A DNA stretch of 5,235 nt from Thermoleophilia bacterium (GCA_025927435.1 JAICLM010000162.1:1-5235); one strand, 5' to 3'; shown: positions 1 through 5,184, counted from the stretch's first letter. Translations and numbers: made by a program. The notes: a model not told the origin generated them from the letters alone.

Positions 1-361
1 CGCCGGCCGCACGCGCGGTTTCCTTCGCGGCGAGCTTGTCGCCTCCCGCCCGCAGCGCCGACGGCGGCGGCCCGACCCAGGTCAGCCCCGCCTCGAGGAC
101 GGCCTCGGCGAGCTCGGCGCTCTCGGAGAGAAACCCGTAGCCGGGATGCACGGCGTCGGCCCCGGACTCGCGTGCGGCCCGCACGTGCTCGGTGGGATCG
201 AGGTACGACAAGATCTCCACGAGCGCGTCTGCCGACTCCGCGTGGAGCGAGCCACGGTCGTCGGGAGCGGCCACGGCGACCGTCTCGATCCCCTCGGCGC
301 GGCACGCTCGGAAGATGCGCACGGCGATCTCCCCTCGGTTGGCGACGAGCAGGCGGCGCAT
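1..361 (-). CDS. Biotin carboxylase / acyl-CoA carboxylase alpha subunit, N-terminal part (runs off left edge)
   Basis: This is the first 120 codons of the ATP-dependent biotin-carboxylating subunit of an acetyl-, propionyl- or methylcrotonyl-CoA carboxylase. In this family the N-terminal subdomain starts the ATP-grasp biotin carboxylase, which carboxylates biotin carried on a C-terminal BCCP domain. The protein opens MRRLLVANRGEIAVRIFRA, the family's near-invariant start, and later shows ADAVHPGYGFLSE (about residues 69-81), WVGPP (95-99) and GDKLAAKE (107-114, counterpart of the usual MGDKIxAK). The segment between the SADAL and SYLDP motifs is several residues shorter than in typical homologues. 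The ATG at 361-359 fits the family start. It has no Shine-Dalgarno but a -10-like TAGACT lies 7 nt upstream. Acyl-CoA specificity cannot be read from this part. The LiuC-like hydratase at the other end of the window makes methylcrotonyl-CoA carboxylase (LiuD/AccA-type) an attractive guess only. It is divergent from the SpoIID-family gene. Confidence 0.93.
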   Translation of the reverse strand, partial: MRRLLVANRGEIAVRIFRACRAEGIETVAVAAPDDRGSLHAESADALVEILSYLDPTEHVRAARESGADAVHPGYGFLSESAELAEAVLEAGLTWVGPPPSALRAGGDKLAAKETARAAG

Positions 362-368
362 CCGCAGG

Positions 369-374
369 AGTCTA
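369..374 (-). promoter_or_regulatory. Candidate -10 element for a leaderless biotin carboxylase transcript
   Basis: Read on the minus strand, the hexamer is TAGACT (TANNNT type). It is followed by 7 nt (CCTGCGG) and then the ATG start. Transcription starting 6-8 nt after the hexamer would begin at or one base before the start codon. That fits the absence of a Shine-Dalgarno. No convincing -35 hexamer is visible 16-18 bp further upstream. The assignment rests on position and on the same geometry at three other ATG/GTG starts in the window. Confidence 0.5.
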
Positions 375-420
375 GGGACGCCCTCGCCGAAAGAACCGGG
401 CGACTCCACGCGGTCGGCTC

Positions 421-426
421 TACTCT
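421..426 (+). promoter_or_regulatory. Candidate -10 element for the SpoIID/cupin unit
   Basis: TACTCT matches TANNNT and would place the transcription start near 433-434. That gives a leader of about 33 nt before the GTG at 467, enough for the Shine-Dalgarno at 452-458. It also lies exactly 7 nt before an in-frame TTG (434-436), so a leaderless TTG start is a second possibility. No clear -35 is seen. It lies in the 105-bp divergent region shared with the biotin carboxylase gene. Confidence 0.4.
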
Positions 427-451
427 TCCTCGTTTGAGCGACCCTGGAGGT

Positions 452-458
452 GGAAGGA
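452..458 (+). promoter_or_regulatory. Ribosome binding site that sets the SpoIID-family start
   Basis: GGAAGGA lies 8 nt upstream of the GTG at 467-469, and a further GGAGG lies just before it at 446-450. This is the clearest Shine-Dalgarno in the window and supports GTG 467 rather than the much longer open frame that extends upstream into the divergent gene. Confidence 0.65.
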
Positions 459-466
459 CAATCGCC

Positions 467-2065
467 GTGCGGCTCAGGTGGGGGGTTGCCCTGGTGGTGG
501 CGGCTGTCGCCTGCGCGACGGCGGGAACCGCGCGCGCCTCGACCGCGCTGATCGTGACCGGCCACGGCTGGGGCCACGGTGTCGGCCTGAGCCAGTGGGG
601 CGCGTACGGCTACGCGCGGCACGGCTGGAAGTACCGCCGGATCCTCGCGCACTACTACCCGGGCACGAAGATGAGCCAGGTCGGCGACCTGCGCGTCCGC
701 GTCCTGCTCGCACAGGGCCAGGCTTCCGTCACGGTCGGTTGTGCCACGCCGATGGTCGTCACGGACGGCAGGCGACTGACCCGGAAGCTGCGGGCCGGGA
801 TCTACGGCGTGGGGCCGAGGCTCGTGCTCCCGGCGCGGCGCCACGGACGGGGACTCTCCTTCGGGCACCTCGCCGTCTTCGAGTGCCCCCGCGCTCCGCT
901 GATGTTCAACGGCCGCGAGTATCACGGGACGCTCGTCCTTCGGAGCCGGGGTGGGGGAGTCGCGGTGATCAACGGGCTCCCGCTCGACACCTATCTGCGC
1001 GGCGTCGTTCCTTCGGAGTCGCCGTCGCACTGGCCGCTCGCCGCTCTGGAGGCGCAGGCGGTCGCCGCCCGCTCGTACGCCGTCGCAGAGCTGCGGCCGA
1101 GCTCGTGGTACGACCTGGTGCCGACCACGGCAGACCAGGTCTACGGTGGCGTGAGGGCCGAGCGGCCGAGCACCGATCGCGCGGTGTACGCGACGCGCGG
1201 CCAGGTGCTGACCTGGAACGGACAGGTCGCGCGCACGTATTACTCCTCCAGCTCGGGCGGCCGCACCGAGGCCGTGCAGGACGCCTGGCCCGGCGCGGCG
1301 CCGATCCCGTACCTGCGCTCGGTGCCGGATCCCTACGACACCTACTCGCCGCACCACGACTGGGGCCCGTACAACTTCTCCTCGTCGCGGCTCGCCGCGG
1401 CGCTCGGCCTCGGGAGCGCCGTCGAGTCGGTCGGCACGGTCCGGGACAGCAGCTTCCGGGCCAGGGCCGTCGTTTTCCACCTCGCGTCGGGCTCCCTCGT
1501 CCGTCGCAGCGGGACACAGGTCGCGAGGGCGCTGCACCTCCTGTCGTCGTGGTTCTCCATCGGGCAGCTGCAGGTCTCGACGAGCAGCACCCACCTGCTC
1601 TACGGCAGCCGGGTGACGGTCACTGCTCGCGCCGCGAACGTCGAGGGGGCGGTGCTGCAGGCACGCACCACCACCGGCGCCTGGCGCGCCCTCCGCAACG
1701 TCGGGCGCGTGACGCGGCTCACATTCCAGCCGCGGGCGAGCACGGCCTACCGGCTCGTCGCGCCCGGGACGAACGGACCCTCGGTGCCCGTGGCGGTGGC
1801 GCCGCGCGTGCAAGTGCACGCGCAGAGCCCGCGCCTGCTGGTCGGTGACGTCTCGCCGCGTCCGGATGCTTCGGTCGCGGTCTGGCGCCTGGTGCGCGGC
1901 CGGTGGCGCATCGTCGCGCATCCGATCCTCGACTCCACCGGCAGCTTCAGGACGCCGCTCGCGCTCCGTCCGGTCGACTACCGGATCACGGTTGCGGCCG
2001 GCCGGCTGGCGGCCACGCAGACGTCGCTTCATCTGACGCGGCGGATGCTCCAGAGCCTGCGCTAG
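467..2065 (+). CDS. Secreted SpoIID/LytB-domain protein with C-terminal beta-sandwich-like region
   Basis: A 532-residue exported protein of the SpoIID/LytB (amidase enhancer) family, whose characterised members are lytic transglycosylases or amidase activators acting on peptidoglycan. GTG 467 gives a signal peptide: RLR n-region, hydrophobic core at residues 6-20 and likely cleavage after ARA (22-24). The mature protein begins with GHGWGHGVGLSQWGAYG (32-48) and HYYPGT (62-67). The SpoIID core follows: VINGLPLDTYLRGVVPSE with Glu184 at the position of the catalytic glutamate, the AQAVAARSYA helix, YYSSSSGGRTE (from 258) and DWGP (from 298). From about residue 370 two tandem beta-rich segments follow (roughly 370-447 and 448-532), perhaps Ig-like or wall-binding; I do not recognise a named family. 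In Firmicutes SpoIID the GHGVG(M/L)SQ(Y/W)GA motif is near the C-terminus, whereas here it is N-terminal, as I recall for actinobacterial relatives. The stop overlaps the cupin start. Sporulation itself is not implied. Confidence 0.92.
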   Translation: MRLRWGVALVVAAVACATAGTARASTALIVTGHGWGHGVGLSQWGAYGYARHGWKYRRILAHYYPGTKMSQVGDLRVRVLLAQGQASVTVGCATPMVVTDGRRLTRKLRAGIYGVGPRLVLPARRHGRGLSFGHLAVFECPRAPLMFNGREYHGTLVLRSRGGGVAVINGLPLDTYLRGVVPSESPSHWPLAALEAQAVAARSYAVAELRPSSWYDLVPTTADQVYGGVRAERPSTDRAVYATRGQVLTWNGQVARTYYSSSSGGRTEAVQDAWPGAAPIPYLRSVPDPYDTYSPHHDWGPYNFSSSRLAAALGLGSAVESVGTVRDSSFRARAVVFHLASGSLVRRSGTQVARALHLLSSWFSIGQLQVSTSSTHLLYGSRVTVTARAANVEGAVLQARTTTGAWRALRNVGRVTRLTFQPRASTAYRLVAPGTNGPSVPVAVAPRVQVHAQSPRLLVGDVSPRPDASVAVWRLVRGRWRIVAHPILDSTGSFRTPLALRPVDYRITVAAGRLAATQTSLHLTRRMLQSLR

Positions 2066-2367
2066 TGACCGCGGGTCCAGGCGGCCCGGTCTGGGGTGCC
2101 GCGAGCGCCGACCTCAACGCGACCCTGCTCGAGTGGCCGGCCGGGCAGGGCCCGGCCGAGCACGTGAACGAGGAGCGCGACGTCCTCTACGTCGTCCTGG
2201 CCGGCTCGGCGGCTCTGACGGTGGACGGCGACGCGCGCGAGCTCCGGGCGGGGGAAGCGACGATCGTCGACAAGGGAGCCCGCCGGGCGCTCGTCGCCGG
2301 CTCCGACGGAGTCCGCTACCTCACGGCGCACGTGCGTCGGGGCGGGCTCGAGCTGAAGCGATTCTGA
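2065..2367 (+). CDS. Small single-domain cupin with degenerate metal-binding motifs
   Basis: A 100-residue cupin beta-barrel protein, probably cytosolic because no signal peptide is seen. The GTG start overlaps the preceding stop (TAGTG, 2063-2067), so translation is probably coupled to the SpoIID-family gene; no independent Shine-Dalgarno is visible. The open frame extends back to an ATG at 1903, but that region lies inside the SpoIID gene in another frame. Cupin motif 1 spans about residues 28-47 (GQGPAEH..E...YVVLAG), and motif 2 about 63-76 (GEATIVDKGARRAL). The canonical HxH(x)3-4E ligands are only partly kept (H33, N35, with D39 or a nearby acidic residue), and the motif 2 histidine region reads ARR. 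A catalytic metal site is therefore doubtful, and a ligand-binding or structural role is as likely. The end (YLTAHVRRGGLELKRF) resembles other small bacterial cupins of unknown function. It is convergent with the ZIP gene, 13 bp away, with no obvious terminator. Confidence 0.85.
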   Translation: MTAGPGGPVWGAASADLNATLLEWPAGQGPAEHVNEERDVLYVVLAGSAALTVDGDARELRAGEATIVDKGARRALVAGSDGVRYLTAHVRRGGLELKRF

Positions 2368-2380
2368 GGCTGCGCCGTGA

Positions 2381-3115
2381 TCACAGGTCGCCCAGCCCGG
2401 CCAGCCAGACCACCAGGGCGACGAATCCGAAGCCGGACACGGTCAGTGCGACCCGCAGCCGGGAGGGGTGCTCGTGCGCCTCGGGCAGGAGGTCGGAAGC
2501 CCCGAGGAAGAGGAACATGCCGACGTAGAGAGCGAGCAGGGCTCCGAGCCCCTCGGCCGAGATCGCGAGCGAGGCCCCGACCGCGGCGCCGACGATCGGG
2601 GCGGTCGCGTCCACCGCCAGCCAACGCAGCGCCCGCCGCCTGCCCCCGCCCTGCCGGAGGATGAAAGACACCGTATTCAGCCCGTCGGCGAAGTCGTGAC
2701 TGGCCACGGCCACGAAGACCAGGATCCCCGTGCCCAGGGAGAAGTGCAGGGCCAGGCCGATGCCCAGGCCGTCGACGGCCGAGTGGGCCGAGAGGGCCAG
2801 TGCACCGAGCGCCCCGACCCGACGGTGGGCCCGGGCCTGGTCGGAGTCGTCGCGGTGATGGAGGACGAGGAGGCGGTTGGCCAGGAAGAAGAGGACGAAG
2901 CCGAGGGCTACCAGCAGTGAGGTGCGCCCCGGCCGCTCCAGCTCGCGCTCGGCCTCGGGCAGGACCTCCAGGAGCGCGATGGCCACCACCACTCCACCTG
3001 AGAGGGCAATGAGGTCACCAAGCCGGCTGGCCAGCCTCACCGCCGCGAGACCGCCCAGCGTGGTCGAGACAGCGGTGGCGAGAGCCAGCGGCACGGCGAG
3101 CCAGGGCAAGCTCAC
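2381..3115 (-). CDS. ZIP-family (GufA-like) divalent metal permease, probable zinc importer
   Basis: A 244-residue integral membrane protein with eight predicted transmembrane segments, the ZIP number: about 5-27, 33-54, 66-86, 101-123, 127-152, 164-186, 188-210 and 219-241. The first cytoplasmic loop after TM3 is short, with a few histidines (HH at 86-87, H97). Family signatures are HSAVDG in TM4 (H111, D115) and HDFADG in TM5 (H140, D144), at the places where ZIP proteins usually read HNxPEG and HNIPEG and bind the transported metal. Both glutamates are aspartates here and the prolines are lost, so it is a divergent member. ZIP proteins move zinc or other divalent metals into the cytoplasm. 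The start is GTG 3115; an in-frame TGA lies two codons upstream. It is divergent from zur across a shared palindromic operator, which supports zinc uptake under Zur control. Transport direction and metal are inferred. Confidence 0.9.
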   Translation of the reverse strand: MSLPWLAVPLALATAVSTTLGGLAAVRLASRLGDLIALSGGVVVAIALLEVLPEAERELERPGRTSLLVALGFVLFFLANRLLVLHHRDDSDQARAHRRVGALGALALSAHSAVDGLGIGLALHFSLGTGILVFVAVASHDFADGLNTVSFILRQGGGRRRALRWLAVDATAPIVGAAVGASLAISAEGLGALLALYVGMFLFLGASDLLPEAHEHPSRLRVALTVSGFGFVALVVWLAGLGDL

Positions 3116-3132
3116 AGCTCAGTCGCCGCGAT

Positions 3133-3151
3133 AACGATAACGGTTCTCATT
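3133..3151. promoter_or_regulatory. Zur/Fur-type operator between zip and zur
   Basis: The 19-bp sequence AACGATAACGGTTCTCATT is an inverted repeat centred on 3142. Fourteen of the 18 non-central positions are complementary (9-1-9 symmetry). Its left side also contains two tandem ATAACG copies (3131-3142), recalling the GATAAT-like repeats of Fur-family boxes. It lies between the divergent ZIP permease and zur genes. It overlaps the expected -35 region of zur and the likely -10 region of the ZIP gene, so one bound Zur dimer (or dimer pair) could repress both. It is also an AT-rich island in very GC-rich surroundings. Family consensus sequences vary; the match is by symmetry and context. Confidence 0.78.
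3134..3139 (-). promoter_or_regulatory. Weak candidate -10 element for the ZIP permease gene
   Basis: On the minus strand the hexamer is TATCGT, which would give a start near 3127 and a leader of about 11 nt. It lies inside the palindromic operator, so bound repressor would block it. No -35 match is evident, and the call is mostly positional. Confidence 0.28.
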
Positions 3152-3162
3152 CGCACATGGGC

Positions 3163-3168
3163 TAGGAT
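3163..3168 (+). promoter_or_regulatory. Candidate -10 element for zur, leaderless geometry
   Basis: TAGGAT (TANNNT) is followed by 7 nt and the GTG at 3176, so transcription would begin at or next to the start codon. The same bases include AGGA (3164-3167), 8 nt before the GTG, so an ordinary Shine-Dalgarno with an upstream promoter is a rival reading. A -35 would fall at about 3139-3145, inside the operator palindrome, which is consistent with autorepression. Confidence 0.5.
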
Positions 3169-3175
3169 AGAGAAT

Positions 3176-3604
3176 GTGACAGCGAGCCGGGAAGCCCTCT
3201 CGGACCTGCTCGAGCGGAAGGGAGTCCGGGCGACGCCGCGTCGCCTCGAGGTGCTCGAGGAGCTCGCACGCGAGCCTGACGACGTGACGGCACAGCAGCT
3301 CTGGGGCCGCCTCCGCGAGCGCGACTCCGGCGCGGGCCTCGCCACCGTCTATCGCACCCTGGGACTCCTGAGTGAGAGCGGCGTCGTCGACGTCCTCTCA
3401 CACCACGGCGGCGAGCAGTGCTACCGGCTCTGCGGAGACGAGCATCACCATCACCTGCTCTGCGAGCGCTGCCACCGCGTGGTCGAGGTGCAGGAGTGCG
3501 GGCTCGACGACTGGGTCGCCTCCGCCGCCGAGCGCCACGGCTTCGTCCCGACCGACCACCGGGTCGAGATCGTCGGTCTCTGCGCTGACTGCCGCTCCGG
3601 CTAG
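3176..3604 (+). CDS. zur: Zur-type (FurB) zinc uptake repressor
   Basis: A 142-residue Fur-superfamily regulator. The N-terminal winged helix (about 1-80) includes RATPRRLEVLEEL, TAQQLWGRLRE and the recognition helix GLATVYRTLGLLSESG (54-69). The C-terminal dimerisation/metal domain has DEHHHHLLCERC (88-99) and GLCADCRSG. C96, C99, C136 and C139 form the structural Cys4 zinc site. The ligands I recall for Mycobacterium tuberculosis Zur/FurB map here with a constant +10 offset: D72, C86, H91 and H93 for one regulatory site; H90, H92 and H128 for the other, where Glu101 corresponds to D111. C86 and this spacing favour Zur over Fur, PerR or Nur. With zinc bound the dimer represses zinc uptake genes, and the adjacent ZIP permease and shared palindrome fit. 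The GTG start has TAGGAT 7 nt before it. The stop shares CTAG with the convergent MEDS gene. Confidence 0.9.
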   Translation: MTASREALSDLLERKGVRATPRRLEVLEELAREPDDVTAQQLWGRLRERDSGAGLATVYRTLGLLSESGVVDVLSHHGGEQCYRLCGDEHHHHLLCERCHRVVEVQECGLDDWVASAAERHGFVPTDHRVEIVGLCADCRSG

Positions 3605-4380
3605 GTCGTCTGCGCGTAACGGACGCGCGCGCCCTGCAGGACGCGCCGCGCGGTCGCCGGCTGGTGCCCGCTGAGCCACATGAGCACCGCCTGTGCGCGC
3701 GGGAGCGCCGTGCGCGGCACCGCCTCTGCAACCTTGAGGTAGATCCACGCGGCGGCGTCCGCGCCGACGACGTCCGTGAGCGCCTCGTGCACGGCGGACG
3801 CGAGACGTGCCGGGTCGGCGACGGGACGCGGGTGGGTGTGTACGCGAACGATCTCCGGCAGGATCGACGTCTGGGCCTCGAGGTCGAACAGGTCGAGCTC
3901 GTACGCGCAGAGCAGCGCGCATCTGCGGCTCGCGAGCAGATCGTTCCACAGATCCTCGAGAGCGATTGCACCGGCCGGGTTCCCACGTTGGAAGAGCAGG
4001 TCGACCATCTCGCCGAAGGCGCGGACGGTCTTCTCGGGGAAGCGGCTCGCGACCTCGTCGAGGATCCCGCCCACGGCTTGCTCGAAGCGCTCGGCCACGG
4101 GGGCATCGCCGTCCATGAACGTTGCGAGCGTCTCGTCCGCGTCGCGGCAGACGAGCCGGCCTTGTGCCTCCAGTTCGCTCACGGCCGAGCCGCGCCCCTC
4201 GAGCTCGGCCCGGAACGCCTCCCAGTGCTCGGGCGTCGCAATGACGAGCGCAGGCTCGCCGGCCCGGAATCCGGCGTCCAGGAAACTCCCCACCGAGACC
4301 GCGAGCTCGTCGAGCTCCATGTAGACCTGCACCGCGTGTTCGGCGGGAGAGGCGTTCTCGAGAAATGTCTTCCAGCTCAT
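3601..4380 (-). CDS. Stand-alone MEDS-domain (DcmR-like sensory) protein
   Basis: A 259-residue soluble protein with a MEDS domain (methanogen/methylotroph DcmR sensory domain, related to the KaiC/RecA-like fold) over about residues 10-185. Visible family motifs are HAVQVY (15-20), F..AGF.AGEPALVIAT..HW (34-53), D.DETLATFMDGD (80-92), RAFGEMVDLLFQRGNPAGAIALE (120-142), LCAYELDLFD (157-166) and VHTHPRP (180-186). In known members MEDS is a sensor attached to histidine kinases, anti-sigma-like ATPases or HTH regulators. Here it is followed only by about 70 mostly helical residues (189-259) with no kinase, HTH or Walker A visible. The ATG at 4380 matches the usual MEDS opening; the frame stays open to 4683, but that stretch lies inside the hydratase gene. 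It lies 34 bp downstream of that gene on the same strand, so co-transcription is possible. Signal and partner are unknown. Confidence 0.82.
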   Translation of the reverse strand: MSWKTFLENASPAEHAVQVYMELDELAVSVGSFLDAGFRAGEPALVIATPEHWEAFRAELEGRGSAVSELEAQGRLVCRDADETLATFMDGDAPVAERFEQAVGGILDEVASRFPEKTVRAFGEMVDLLFQRGNPAGAIALEDLWNDLLASRRCALLCAYELDLFDLEAQTSILPEIVRVHTHPRPVADPARLASAVHEALTDVVGADAAAWIYLKVAEAVPRTALPRAQAVLMWLSGHQPATARRVLQGARVRYAQTT

Positions 4381-4411
4381 CCTCAGCCGGGGCCTTTCCC
4401 GGCCGAGCCGC

Positions 4412-4417
4412 AACCTA
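4412..4417 (-). promoter_or_regulatory. Weak candidate -10 element for the MEDS gene
   Basis: Minus-strand TAGGTT, overlapping the stop codon of the hydratase gene, would start a transcript near 4404-4405 with a leader of about 25 nt. That leader contains a purine-rich GGGAAAGG (4393-4400), 12 nt from the ATG. Read-through from the hydratase gene is an equally good explanation. Confidence 0.22.
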
Positions 4418-5167
4418 TTCCTTGGGGCGCCAGCTCGGCGGGCGCTTCTCGAGGAAGGCGCGTAGGCCCTCCTGGCCCTCGTCGCTCGTGCGCCGCTCGG
4501 CGATCCAGCGGGCGGTCTCGGGGCCGTCCGGCCGCTCGCGCACCAGGCGCTTGGCCCACCGCGCCGCCTGGGGTCCAGCGGAGAGGAGCTCGCCGACGAC
4601 GCGTTCGACCGCGGCGTCGAGGTCATCGGCGACCTCGTGCACGAGCCCCATCCTGAGCGCGGTCTCGGCGTCGAAGCGCTCACCGGTCACGAAGTAGCGG
4701 CGCGCCGCGGCGGGGCCGATCCGCGCGAGCGCGAACGGCGAGATCACGGCCGGGATGATCCCGAGCTTCACCTCCGAGAAGGCGAAGACGGCGTCGGGCG
4801 CCGCGATCGCGATGTCGGCCGTCGCCACGAGCCCGGCTCCTCCGCCGAGGGCGTGACCCTGCACGCGTGCGACGACGGGAGCGGGGCAGCCGTCGATCGC
4901 TTCGAGCATCGCGCGCAGCGCGTTCGCGTCGGCCACGTTCTCCTCGTAGGAGAGATCGACTGACGAGCGCATCCAGTCGATGTCGGCGCCTGCGGAGAAG
5001 CTCGGCCCGTCGCCTTCGAGCACCACGGCGCGGGCGCGGCTGACCGCCACGAAAGCCTCCGCGAGCTCGGCGATGAGCGCCGCGTCGAACGCGTTCCGCC
5101 GGTCGGGACGCGCCATGGTGATACGGAGGACGTCGCCGGCGCGTTCGGTGCGGAGGTTCGAGGGCAC
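4415..5167 (-). CDS. Enoyl-CoA hydratase/isomerase family protein, LiuC/methylglutaconyl-CoA hydratase-like
   Basis: A 250-residue crotonase-fold enzyme, within the family's usual size (about 250-265). The oxyanion-hole segments are SFSAGAD (56-62) and GHALGGGAGLV (104-114). E132 in SEVKLGIIPA corresponds to catalytic Glu164 of rat enoyl-CoA hydratase, while the Glu144 position is G112. The stretches ADIDWM, SYEENVADANALR, ATADIAIAAPDA, IIPAVISPF and AARRYFVTGERFDA closely resemble, from memory, bacterial LiuC/GnyH proteins. These hydrate methylglutaconyl-CoA in leucine degradation or its terpenoid analogue and also have glycine at that position. I place the start at GTG 5167, where TAAGCT lies 7 nt upstream and the product begins MPSNLRTERAGDVLRI. 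GTG 5200 would add 11 unconserved residues and intrude into the divergent gene. The biotin carboxylase at the left edge could belong to the same pathway. Exact substrate is inferred. Confidence 0.88.
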   Translation of the reverse strand: MPSNLRTERAGDVLRITMARPDRRNAFDAALIAELAEAFVAVSRARAVVLEGDGPSFSAGADIDWMRSSVDLSYEENVADANALRAMLEAIDGCPAPVVARVQGHALGGGAGLVATADIAIAAPDAVFAFSEVKLGIIPAVISPFALARIGPAAARRYFVTGERFDAETALRMGLVHEVADDLDAAVERVVGELLSAGPQAARWAKRLVRERPDGPETARWIAERRTSDEGQEGLRAFLEKRPPSWRPKE

Positions 5168-5174
5168 GGCGAGG

Positions 5175-5180
5175 AGCTTA
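5175..5180 (-). promoter_or_regulatory. Candidate -10 element for a leaderless hydratase transcript
   Basis: Minus-strand TAAGCT is followed by 7 nt (CCTCGCC) and GTG 5167-5165. No Shine-Dalgarno precedes that GTG, as expected for a leaderless mRNA. It overlaps by two bases the plus-strand hexamer of the divergent gene at 5179-5184. Confidence 0.5.
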
Positions 5181-5184
5181 GAGT
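5179..5184 (+). promoter_or_regulatory. Candidate -10 element for the right-edge gene, leaderless geometry
   Basis: TAGAGT is followed by 7 nt (CCCGCTC) and the ATG at 5192, the same geometry as on the opposite strand. A GAGGAG at 5171-5176 is 15 nt from the ATG, rather far for a Shine-Dalgarno. Confidence 0.45.

Noticed and set aside
146..466. Open frame continuous with and upstream of the SpoIID-family gene, starting at ATG 146
   Set aside because: It lies antisense to the biotin carboxylase N-terminus, has no family similarity, and would bury the signal peptide more than 100 residues inside the protein. GTG 467 has a good ribosome binding site.
478..1848. 456-codon open frame on the plus strand inside the SpoIID gene
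   Set aside because: It is a high-GC shadow frame: very Arg/Gly/Pro/Ala-rich with no recognisable domain, while the SpoIID frame contains clear family motifs.
1903..2064. N-terminal extension of the cupin from ATG 1903
   Set aside because: It overlaps the end of the SpoIID gene in another frame and the translated extension is low-complexity and not cupin-like. GTG 2065 overlapping the stop is the natural coupled start.
2368..2380. Possible bidirectional terminator between the cupin and ZIP genes
   Set aside because: Only 13 bp separate the stop codons and no stem-loop with a T-run is visible; the nearby TGATCA is just a 6-bp palindrome.
4386..4403. Hairpin with a 6-bp GCCGGG/CCCGGC stem and 6-nt loop between the hydratase and MEDS genes
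   Set aside because: It is not followed by a T-tract on either strand, and short GC stems are common in such GC-rich DNA. A terminator or attenuator is not supported.
3664..4656. 330-codon plus-strand open frame antisense to the MEDS and hydratase genes
   Set aside because: It has no recognisable domain and biased composition, and both minus-strand frames encode clear families.
4381..4683. Extension of the MEDS protein upstream of ATG 4380
   Set aside because: The stretch is inside the hydratase coding region and translates to biased, arginine/serine-rich sequence. The MEDS domain begins right after ATG 4380.
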